Shown here piece by piece: positions 18,057 through 27,100 of a stretch of 64,000 bases of DNA. Location: the NCBI GenBank assembly GCA_964628465.1, contig CAZVOA010000009.1:36633-100632 (forward strand), read 5' to 3'. Every line of letters starts with the position of its first letter. Position 1 is the first letter of the stretch. The notes under the pieces are model-generated. The model had not been told where the DNA came from. It saw only the letters and a list, made by a program, of their open reading frames with translations, and ran no database searches. Source of the stretch: JAFGPS01 sp964628465. GTDB lineage: Bacteria; Planctomycetota; Phycisphaerae; Sedimentisphaerales; Anaerobacaceae. The position numbers were made by a program, and so were the translations under genes.

Positions 18057-18926
18057 ATGTTGCCAGATGAGCTAAGAATAATAGAGTATCCGAAACTATA
18101 TGAACCAATATTACTGATGGGTTTTTCCGGCTGGATGGACGGCGGCGAAGTATCGACCAGTACAGTTAAGTGCATAATCGACAAAACCAGAGCGGGAAAA
18201 ATAGCCGAAATTAAACCGAAGGGTTTTTATATATACAGTTTCCCCGGTTCGATGGAACTAACCGCGATGTTCCGTCCGTATACAAAAATTCAGGAAGGCC
18301 TGATTAAATCTTATGATAAACCATTAAACGAGTTTTTCAGCAGTACAAGAGATAATATTATACTGTTTCTCGGTAAGGAACCGAATCTGAAATGGGAGGA
18401 ATACGCGAATTGCATTTTTGCGTTGTGCGAGCAGTTTGGCGTGAAAATGATATATTTCATAGGTTCCGTTGCCGGTCTTGTGCCGCATACACGCGAGCCT
18501 AAACTATTTTGCTCTGTCTCTGATATGAAATTAAGAGATACTTTTAAGCATTACGGCCTTAGCTTGACTAATTACGAAGGACCGGCAAGCATAGTGACAT
18601 ATTTAACATCAGAATGCGCTAAACGGGAATTGAATATGATAAGCCTGGTTGCATCTGTTCCAGCTTACGTCCAGGGAAATAATCCCAAGTGCATAGGAGC
18701 CGTGACAAGGCGCCTTGCCGGAATGCTTAATCTTGAACTTGATCTGAGTGATCTCGAAATTGTTAGTGAAGAATTCGAGAAGAAATTAGAAGAGATTATT
18801 GAGCAGCAGCCTGAATTGGCTGAAAATATTAAAAAACTCGAAGAAGACTACGACAGTGAAATATTCAATCATGAGATGTCTGATATTAAACGCTGGCTCG
18901 AACAGCAGGGCATTCGCGTTGATTAA
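18057..18926 (+). CDS. PAC2 family protein
   Basis: 289 residues with an AGGAGA site. The fold typical of PAC2 (proteasome-assembly-chaperone-like, PF09754) is visible: LLMGFSGWMDGGEV near the start, a KGFYIYSFPGS strand, GVKMIYFIGSVAGLVPHTREP, NYEGPASIVTYL and SLVASVPAYVQGNNPK. The C-terminal 60 residues are an acidic helical tail (EEFEKKLEEIIEQQPE). Bacterial PAC2 proteins have no settled function; some are linked to proteasome or carboxylate-amine ligase-like genes. The neighbours do not help. It overlaps the convergent membrane-protein gene by three bases. Confidence 0.8.
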   Translation: MLPDELRIIEYPKLYEPILLMGFSGWMDGGEVSTSTVKCIIDKTRAGKIAEIKPKGFYIYSFPGSMELTAMFRPYTKIQEGLIKSYDKPLNEFFSSTRDNIILFLGKEPNLKWEEYANCIFALCEQFGVKMIYFIGSVAGLVPHTREPKLFCSVSDMKLRDTFKHYGLSLTNYEGPASIVTYLTSECAKRELNMISLVASVPAYVQGNNPKCIGAVTRRLAGMLNLELDLSDLEIVSEEFEKKLEEIIEQQPELAENIKKLEEDYDSEIFNHEMSDIKRWLEQQGIRVD

Positions 18927-21427
18927 TTTTCATGAAGTTCCGTTTCTGATATAATTCTCTTTAAGAGGTTGAATTCGAGATCAAAAACTTTTCTCTGCTC
19001 GATATTCGGTATTACGTCACCAGTAATCCCCATGGACGCATCGGTGAATTTCGAGGCAAAGCTAATTACGGTGACCGTACCTTTTCCGAAATTCATACTT
19101 GCGCCGATTGCGATATTATTTACCCGTAAAAACGGCTCTGCTCCTTCAATCGGATAAGCCGATTCAATTGTAGTCGTCGGCCAGTTTTGAGGTGCTGTAA
19201 GCTGACCTTTCTGGGTAGTAGTCCGGTTGATATTTATTCCGAAAGGATACAGCAGGCTATTCGCTTTCGAGTCCATATTTTCCGGTGAGTCCAGAATCAA
19301 TATTTTCCCACCATTAGTGACATAATCTACGAGTGCTTTGCGAAATTCATTTGATACTGTAAGATTAGGATACATAAAAACAACAAGGTCACTGGAAATC
19401 GCATCGATTCCTTCTTTTCGTGCAGTGAAGCAGCCGAGTCTTAAAATCCATCGTTCGAATATCCCGAAACCATTCTTTTGACCAGAAATGAAACCGCTTC
19501 GGGACAGGGGGGAGTTGCAGATTGTTCTGTCTATCGTGACATTAATCATTGGTCGCTTTGCTTGCGGCTCAGGCATGGAATATTTATGAATTGTTTTTGC
19601 TCCTGCTGAAGCTGCCGCCCAGCCTAATAATGCTGAAGTCATTACTATCAGCCAAACACTGTTTAACTTTTTTGATAATATAATACCAATAGTCAAAATG
19701 ATTAATCCTGAAATCAGCAGCAGGGCAGTGATATTAAATCTCAGGTTTTTGTGATTGAGCCACTCTATCATTCCGAGCATTAATTCCGCTTTGCCAGGTT
19801 CAAAAGTCGCGAAGTTGGAAAAAATAGTAGAATCAGTAAATCCAGCGACACGACCCTGGCCGTAATGTGTGGCCCATAACTGAGTAAATGCACCGTATCG
19901 CATTTGCGCGAGATTGTCCGGCTGCGGGTAATAATTACTCACGTGATAATCGGCGGTAAGATTTTTCAAACTAGTCGAGCGAATAGCCGCTCGTCCGAAT
20001 TTTGTCAGCGGCTCAATGGAACACGAGACGGCGAAATTCAGATAAGGCATATTTTGGATTATCGGATGCGGTACAAGCGGCGGATTGTAAAGCTGCTCGA
20101 AAGTCGTATCCATATCAAAAAGACAATCGTAGCGGAATTTGAATCCGAATACTTTTGCTATATAGTTTGTGTATGTGCCGGAATTAAATACACTCGTATG
20201 CTCGCCGAGAAGCATCAGGCCGCCGCCTTGTTTCACGAAGTCCTTGATAATAGAAACTTCTTCTGGTGTGTATCGTGACGTTGGTACTTTAATTATCAGA
20301 ACATCGCAATTGTTGAGAGTTGTTTTATCAATTGCGACTGTAAGGCGTGACATATTGTAAAATCGGGAGCAGTAATCGTAAATGCAGGCATAGTTATATC
20401 CTGAATCCTGACCATACCATTCAGTATCAAAAGGTTTGTCTGTCCGTTCCCATGTTGAGTGAAACTCATCTACCATGACACGTTCCTTTTTTCTTGCGCC
20501 AGGTATATCCAGCCATAATCCTGAAATAATCAAAAAGCTGCCCAGAAAAATCATTGTGATAATTGCAATCTTTTTATAAGTGGTGATTTCAGGAAGTGCT
20601 GCCGGGATATGTTGTTTATCGAAAGGTCTGTGTATGAATCGTATTGCCAGAAGAACCGGTCCTGTCAAAAACAGCAGGAGCAGCCATCGATTCCAGAACT
20701 GTGTTACTAAAACAAGCTCTGATTCATACTCTGTTTCCAATGCTCGATGCATAAATATCGATATAATAATTGCCGCTCGCACAGGCAGCCATAGAATTAT
20801 TGAAATAATAAAAATGGCCAATTGCTTTGTAAGGTTTGTGTCCTTCGATTTGCATAGGCAAAGAATGATAATTCCGCCAAAGAGAAAAACAAAAGTCGCC
20901 GGGTCGAAAAACAATTCCCATGTAGAGCCGAGCTGATGGACGAGCCGCTGTGTGTATAATGCAAGGTTCAATCCATTAAACGCGGATGGAATACCGATTA
21001 TTCGAGTTATGCCGCAAAGAAAATACGAAATAAATTTCGGCAATTCATGTGACATTGAAGTAAAATAGGTATAAATCCAAATGCCTATAGACTGAACTAA
21101 TAAAATAGAACCTGCAAGAATGAAAGCAGGCGATAAATATTGCGGCCAGCGACGAGGAATTGGTATAGTGACAAGTACAAGTCCGGTGAAGATTAATAAT
21201 GGTGCGATACGATACGGCCATGGAGTTAATTTTATAACAGGTAAAAGCATAATCGCCGCAATAGTGACCTCGAACGCTGTCGGTTTTCGAATCTGAGCAC
21301 CGATTAAAAGTCCTGTGCCTGCCGCGATTAAAACAGACCATGTCAGCCATTGGGCGTCATTGTAATAGTTCAATCCGAACAGCCATGAAGCGCTGAATAA
21401 AGCAAGGCTAATCCATATTCTTTTCAA
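18923..21427 (-). CDS. Polytopic membrane protein: degenerate exosortase-like domain plus two GldG/DUF4350-like domains
   Basis: 834 residues. About eight membrane helices occupy residues 1-270. Their layout resembles exosortases: a GIPSAFNGLNLALYTQRLV segment, then a helix, then LPVRAAIIISIF with the conserved-position Arg. The place where exosortases have the catalytic CSGL reads GSTWELFF, so the Cys is absent. After another helix (about 285-310) comes an extracytoplasmic alpha/beta domain of the glutamine-amidotransferase-like class (CDVLIIKVP, FVKQGGGLMLLGEHT), two more helices (about 575-625) and a second such domain (YVTNGGKILILDSPE, FGKGTVTVISF). Its start overlaps the stop of the 869-residue paralogue (ATGA). 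The function is unknown; the exosortase relation is inference. Confidence 0.6.
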   Translation of the reverse strand: MKRIWISLALFSASWLFGLNYYNDAQWLTWSVLIAAGTGLLIGAQIRKPTAFEVTIAAIMLLPVIKLTPWPYRIAPLLIFTGLVLVTIPIPRRWPQYLSPAFILAGSILLVQSIGIWIYTYFTSMSHELPKFISYFLCGITRIIGIPSAFNGLNLALYTQRLVHQLGSTWELFFDPATFVFLFGGIIILCLCKSKDTNLTKQLAIFIISIILWLPVRAAIIISIFMHRALETEYESELVLVTQFWNRWLLLLFLTGPVLLAIRFIHRPFDKQHIPAALPEITTYKKIAIITMIFLGSFLIISGLWLDIPGARKKERVMVDEFHSTWERTDKPFDTEWYGQDSGYNYACIYDYCSRFYNMSRLTVAIDKTTLNNCDVLIIKVPTSRYTPEEVSIIKDFVKQGGGLMLLGEHTSVFNSGTYTNYIAKVFGFKFRYDCLFDMDTTFEQLYNPPLVPHPIIQNMPYLNFAVSCSIEPLTKFGRAAIRSTSLKNLTADYHVSNYYPQPDNLAQMRYGAFTQLWATHYGQGRVAGFTDSTIFSNFATFEPGKAELMLGMIEWLNHKNLRFNITALLLISGLIILTIGIILSKKLNSVWLIVMTSALLGWAAASAGAKTIHKYSMPEPQAKRPMINVTIDRTICNSPLSRSGFISGQKNGFGIFERWILRLGCFTARKEGIDAISSDLVVFMYPNLTVSNEFRKALVDYVTNGGKILILDSPENMDSKANSLLYPFGININRTTTQKGQLTAPQNWPTTTIESAYPIEGAEPFLRVNNIAIGASMNFGKGTVTVISFASKFTDASMGITGDVIPNIEQRKVFDLEFNLLKRIISETELHEN

Positions 21428-24033
21428 TTTACGTCCTCCTGCCGGGGGTCATTGACTGGAGTCGGTTCAAGCAAGGCTGGCGGAATCCATTGTTCCTGGT
21501 CTTTCAAAACTGTAATAAACCATCGCCAGAAGTCGGCGTTTTCCCGCATCCCTTCGAATGCTTCTCCGCCTTCCCATTCGAGATTTTTATTCATCGCGAA
21601 ACTTGTATCGCCGATGACTACGACTTTTCCTTTGCCGAAGTTTCGCATTATAATTACCGGGACATTATCATGTCCATAAGCGATTACTCTGGCCTGCGGG
21701 TCGTTGCTATAAACAGGCCAAGCCGCATAAAAACGAACAAATGCCTGCTTCTCTCCCAATCCCAGGTAAGGTGACTTAAAATACCCGAATGGTGTCGGTT
21801 CAAGTTTGTCGGTGGTGGAGCCGCCGATAGAAAAACCGAACTGCGAGAGTAATGAAGAGCATGGTCCTGCGTCGTCCTTGCCTACAGTAATGATAAAGTC
21901 ACCGCCGTTCATTACAAAATCTTTTATTGCCTTCTGCTCTTTTCTGGTAAAACTTCGTGAAGGCGCTATTGAGATAAAAAGGTCTGCTAACGCTATATGT
22001 TTTTCGGAAAATTCCTCAAGTGATAACGCGAGATAATCGTTTCGCATTAATGTAAGCATGAGACCGCCAATACCGTCCGCTCTCCACGATTCGCCGCTAT
22101 AAGCTTCAAAGTGTGAAGAATCAACATATGCGAGATTATTCGGTGATTTGTAACGTCCATCGGGAGGTATTTCACCTGAATATTGTGTAATCGCATAAGA
22201 TATTGTCATTGAAATCATCAGGCAGAGAATTATCGCCGTAATTTTTGATGGGCTTGGTTTTGTTAAAACGAATATAATAAGTAATATACCTGAAATTATT
22301 CCCAAAAGTTGTCTCCACACAGGATGAGCGTTGTTATGACCTGCAAGGTATCCGAAAAGTCTTGAAGTAAAAGCATATGCGCTTACATTAATTCCATTTG
22401 TCAGGCTTGAAGTGTCACCAAATGCGATAATACGCCCTTTTCCGAAAGGCTGCTCGGCGGCGAGGACTAAATCTCCGAGTCTTTCTCCTTGATTATAAAT
22501 ATCGTCACCCATCATAGCTCTGCCGCTGCCCCTGTCACCCATATCAGACCATCCCCATCGGCCAATCAGGAGCGGCCTTGCCGGCCAGTTAATATTTAAT
22601 GACGCGCCTATTACAACGCCGAATTTATTTCTTTCATCAGGAATACCAGCTGTCGCCGGGTGCAGAATCGGTTCGTATGACTGAAGCCAGCCTCCTATTG
22701 TGAATGTGGCGCAATCGAATTCTACCTGAATGTCGGTTGGCTCCAGCACTTCGTTGAAACGATTGTTTCCATTGCTGTCACAAGTTGTATGTTCACCCAT
22801 GACGAGCAGCGAGCCGCCGTTTTTTACGAAGCTCCAGATTCGATCCAATTGTCCCTCTTCCCACGGATCATCGGGAAACAGTAATACCAGTACATCCGCG
22901 TCACTCAGGTCTTCCTGAAATAAATTTTCCGAAACCAGGCTGGTTCCGCCAAGACTTTCCACGAATTTCGGAAGCATTCCGTACATTCCGCTCGATAATC
23001 TGCCATACTGTCCGTGTTCGGATTTGAGCCAGTTGAGAAAACCTTTCTCATTAAAAACTATCTTTTTGCCCTGCAAAGTTAATTGGTTCGGATATAGTGC
23101 AATTATAAGCGGTAGTAAAATTGCCAGAGCCGCTCCAAAAATTCCAATTATATATTTTTTCCGCAGGGATGAAGGAAAAGATGCTTTTGAAGAATTGTTC
23201 TCTGTGGGTAATAATACCCAATGGAATATACACGTTGAGATAAGCAGTTGGATTCCACAAGCCAGGATCGGTAAGTTCCATGGAACAGCTTTGTAAAATA
23301 AACCTGCCCATGACCAGATTTCTTCACCGATAGGTTCGACTACTGTTTGAGAAAGTTGAGGAGCGTAAGATAATGCAATAAGATAGCAAAGATGGCCCGC
23401 GAAAATTCCAGCGAATCCATAAAACGCTTTTGTTGTCTTTGGTTTTGGAGTTTCTGATAAACACAAAATCCAGAAAATACTCATTAAAATCAGATAATCT
23501 ATTCCAGCGAAAGTTGAACCCGCCAATAAAGGCTGATTAGTAACTGATTTTGTTATGTTCCCCAAAATCCTGCTGATATTATCCGAAATTATCCAAATAG
23601 TTGGAATTCCAATATAAGCCATTTTGTAAATAGCGAATATCAAAATAGAAACAGATAAAATGAGGGAAATTCTTTTTGTAAATCCCGATGAAGAAATAGA
23701 ATATCCAGAAAGAACAAGAGAAACTGCCAATACATTTATTGCCTGTAAAGGTGACGTTGTCATATAAATCGCAATGCAGGCTAAAACAAGCATGATTAAG
23801 CGGCTGGTATTTTTATTCCATGGACAAGGACGCGGAGCCAATACAGCGATACTTAAACATAACAGAGTCAAAATATGCCGTAAAGGATGTGATAATAATC
23901 CAGTGGAACCTGCGGCAATCCAAGCCGCTGTTAATGAAAATATCACGAAAATAGTAAGTCCATAATCCGTTTTCTTTTCCGGTGAGGAATCTTTAGCAAG
24001 TCCTTCGGATTGTAATAGTCTTCTCTGGCTCAC
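21424..24033 (-). CDS. Polytopic membrane protein, paralogue of the downstream gene, with GldG/DUF4350-like domains
   Basis: 869 residues. An N-terminal bundle of about ten helices includes a stretch that aligns with the exosortase core (GSTFAGIDYLILMSIFWIL), again without a catalytic Cys. A first extracytoplasmic domain (about 310-560) has DVLVLLFPDDPW, FVKNGGSLLVMGEHT and FGKGRIIAFGDTSSL. Two helices follow (about 575-620), then a second domain with FVMNGGDFIITVGKDD and FGKGKVVVIGDTSFA. The repeated GKGxVxxxGDTS ending is typical of GldG-like ABC-associated domains that lack the glutaminase cysteine. It lies 68 bases after the giant cysteine-repeat gene and overlaps the next gene by four bases, so the three are probably one operon. 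The function is unknown. Confidence 0.6.
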   Translation of the reverse strand: MSQRRLLQSEGLAKDSSPEKKTDYGLTIFVIFSLTAAWIAAGSTGLLSHPLRHILTLLCLSIAVLAPRPCPWNKNTSRLIMLVLACIAIYMTTSPLQAINVLAVSLVLSGYSISSSGFTKRISLILSVSILIFAIYKMAYIGIPTIWIISDNISRILGNITKSVTNQPLLAGSTFAGIDYLILMSIFWILCLSETPKPKTTKAFYGFAGIFAGHLCYLIALSYAPQLSQTVVEPIGEEIWSWAGLFYKAVPWNLPILACGIQLLISTCIFHWVLLPTENNSSKASFPSSLRKKYIIGIFGAALAILLPLIIALYPNQLTLQGKKIVFNEKGFLNWLKSEHGQYGRLSSGMYGMLPKFVESLGGTSLVSENLFQEDLSDADVLVLLFPDDPWEEGQLDRIWSFVKNGGSLLVMGEHTTCDSNGNNRFNEVLEPTDIQVEFDCATFTIGGWLQSYEPILHPATAGIPDERNKFGVVIGASLNINWPARPLLIGRWGWSDMGDRGSGRAMMGDDIYNQGERLGDLVLAAEQPFGKGRIIAFGDTSSLTNGINVSAYAFTSRLFGYLAGHNNAHPVWRQLLGIISGILLIIFVLTKPSPSKITAIILCLMISMTISYAITQYSGEIPPDGRYKSPNNLAYVDSSHFEAYSGESWRADGIGGLMLTLMRNDYLALSLEEFSEKHIALADLFISIAPSRSFTRKEQKAIKDFVMNGGDFIITVGKDDAGPCSSLLSQFGFSIGGSTTDKLEPTPFGYFKSPYLGLGEKQAFVRFYAAWPVYSNDPQARVIAYGHDNVPVIIMRNFGKGKVVVIGDTSFAMNKNLEWEGGEAFEGMRENADFWRWFITVLKDQEQWIPPALLEPTPVNDPRQEDVN

Positions 24034-24101
24034 GTAGAGGATTATACCTTAGTTTATATACTCTGTAATCAGAAATAAATATAAAAAACGCAAAAAATAA
24101 A

Positions 24102-27100
24102 TTATATAACGCTAACCAGTAATTTCGCGTTTTCAATAATAGTTGGGCATTTCACATCAACAGCCGGACAAGACTGCGCCGCTGGCACTGCCGCTGATCT
24201 TTTTGCTTCTGCTATTGTTAGATTAGAATATGTCAGGCTTTCATCACCGCGGACTTGCCATGGCGGAATTGGTGGAGGGTCACAACTTCCGGTTGGATTT
24301 GGAGGCGGACATTTCGTCTGGCTGTATGGACACTGAGTTTCAACCTGTGTGCACCATGTCTCATATCGTGGACATTGAGTAATTACTACTGGGCAATATG
24401 TTGGCCCGTTTGGGCATTTTGTCTCTGTCGGAGGGCATTCCGTTTCTACTACAGGACATCGAGTTTGAACCACCGGGCATTTGGTTTCCACGGCCGGATA
24501 TACTGTTTCAACCTGACATTGTTCAGGCGGACACTGTGTTTCAACAACTGGGCATTCTGTGCTTTTCGATGGACACTTTGTTTTCATAACAGGGCATTTA
24601 GTGTCAGTAACCGGACATTGAGTCTCGACAACCGGACATCTGGTGTCATAAGCAGGGCAGTTTGTCGCTGATACAGGACATTTTGTTTTCTCAACCGGGC
24701 ATTTGGTTTCCTCAGCCGGATATATTGTTTCTATCTGGCAGGTTGTCCCAGGTAGCGCTGGTGGACATTGCGTTTCAATAGGAGGACATTCCGTATTAAC
24801 AGCAGTACACTGAGTCGGAACAGGCGGACATACAGATGTTTCTGCCGGGCATCTTGTCTCAGAAGGAGGACATTGTGTCGATAATGTCGGGCATATTGTT
24901 TGCTGTGCCGGACACTTTGTCTCTGAAACAGGGCAGACAGTTTCAACCGGACACTGAGTGGCAATTACCTGGCATAAAGTCGGTTCCGGCGGACATTGCG
25001 TTTCAATAGGTGGGCATCTCGTTGGTTCTTCAGGGCATCTTGTATTTGTCGTCGGGCAGCTTGTGTTGTAAGGCGGGCATTCTGTTTCAGCAACCGGACA
25101 CTGTGTATAAACAGCCGGACAAATAGTTTCAGAACTCCCCTGACAAACTGTTATCGTATAGCACTGAGTTTCAACAAAGGGACATTGAGTTTCAATAACC
25201 GGGCATTTCGTATCAGATGGCGGGCATTCCGTCTCAACCACCGGACACTGTGTAAGAACAGCTGGGCAAATAGTCTCTGAGCTTCCCTGGCAAACAGTTA
25301 TTGCATAGCATTTTGTTTCGACAAAGGGACATGTAGTTTCCACGACGGGGCATTCAGTTTCTACCGGTGGACATCTTGTTTCAGTGACGGGGCATTTAGT
25401 GGAAACGACCGGGCATTTTGTTTCTGAAGCGGGACAAATTGTATCAACCGGACACTGAGTTTCTATTACCTGGCAAAGAGTAGGTTCCGGCGGGCACTGG
25501 GTTTCGACAGGCGGACATCTTGTCGGTTCTTCAGGACATTGCGTTACAACAGCCGGACATATAGTTTCCGAACTGCCCTGACATACTGTAATCGCTACGC
25601 ATTTAGTTACAGTTGGCGGACATTTTGTTTCGGCAACGGGGCATTTTGTGTAAACCGCCGGGCAGATTGTCTCTGAACTTCCCCCGCAGACAGTAATTGC
25701 GTAACATTTCGTTTCGACAAAAGGACATTGAGTTTCAACTACCGGGCATTGTGTATCTATCGCCGGACATTTTGTATCGGATGTTGGGCATCTGGTTTCA
25801 ACGATAGGACAATGAGTATAGACAGCCGGACAGATAGTTTCAGAGCTTCCCTGGCAAACAGTAATTGCATAACATTGTGTTTCCACAAAAGGACATTGCG
25901 TTTCTACAACAGGGCATTGTGTAAGAACCGCCGGACATATAGTCTCTGAACTTCCCTGACAAACTGTAATTGCCATACACTGCGTTTGTACCGGCGGACA
26001 ATTAGTAGCTACGGCAGGGCATTTCGTATTAACCGGCGGGCATACAGTAACCTGCGTAGGACATTTCGTCTGGACAGCCGAGCATTGAGTCAGAGCTACC
26101 GGTCTCATGGTAGGTACTCCAGGGTCTTGAGTGAACGTCAACTGGAATGCCATATCTATGGAATTTCTTTCAATATCGTAATACGGATGTTTCTTCGGAT
26201 AACGAAGTTCCTTCCAGAGTCTTGGTAATTCCGAGCCGACATCCCAGACGGCATCGTCCATAAAGTGGTCCGGCCATCGTCGTGTTTTCCAGCCGAATTG
26301 GCCGTCATTCGTATCTACCCTGATTGCAAGCCAGTATATTTTGGGATTTTCAGGTGTTCCCTGCTGCATGAAAGCTTCATCTGGATTAATATCGATATCT
26401 ATTTTCCAGATTTGCCTGTCTGCGCCTTCTTTTATTATATTTTTAACCGGATCCAACCACCATTCACCGGGCTTGCGCACTTCATAGTATAATTTTTCTT
26501 TAAATTCACCTTTATGGAAGTCTTTTTGCCACAACAGATTATTGGGTTTGGAATAAGGATTTATCTTGGTAGCGGGGTCATCATCATAAATACTTAGATG
26601 AATTCTAAGTATATCATATTTTTTATCCTGTCTCCATGAACCCCAGAAATGGACATCAGTAATCTTATCCGTACTGGTACATTCAAAGTCGTCCGCTATT
26701 ATTCGTAAACCTTCGTTCGAGTCAACTCTTATATCAATTCCGTGCGGTGTAACATCAGGAAGCTGTAACCATTTTGTGAAAGGTGAGAGTGATTCGATAA
26801 CGACTTCATAATCCTCGACTTCACCGTCCTTAGCCGGTCCATCGGGTTCAAGATTACCTTGTCTGCTGATTCGGAACCTTGCGAAGGATTGTCCCGGTAC
26901 TGCGTGATCGGGAACAATAAACGAAATAACATGCAAACCCTCGGCCAGGAAACTATTATAAACTTCCTCCTCCGGCTGCCATTCCATATCGCTGTTGTAG
27001 TCGATCCACGCCTGAACAATTCCTCCGCCTCCTCCTACTTCGAGTGTGATATCAGCAGGGTAGCCGGGGATAAGAGGCGGTATTGTTACGCCGTTCTCGT

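Noticed and set aside
24225..24240. RGD tripeptide near the C-terminus of the giant secreted protein as a host-cell adhesion motif
   Set aside because: A three-residue match is expected by chance in a protein of this size, and nothing else suggests a host-associated life.
24282..26084. Regular repeats that could be mistaken for a CRISPR array or satellite DNA
   Set aside because: The units vary in base sequence, have no conserved repeat with unique spacers, and lie in one long open frame where the amino-acid pattern is what is conserved.
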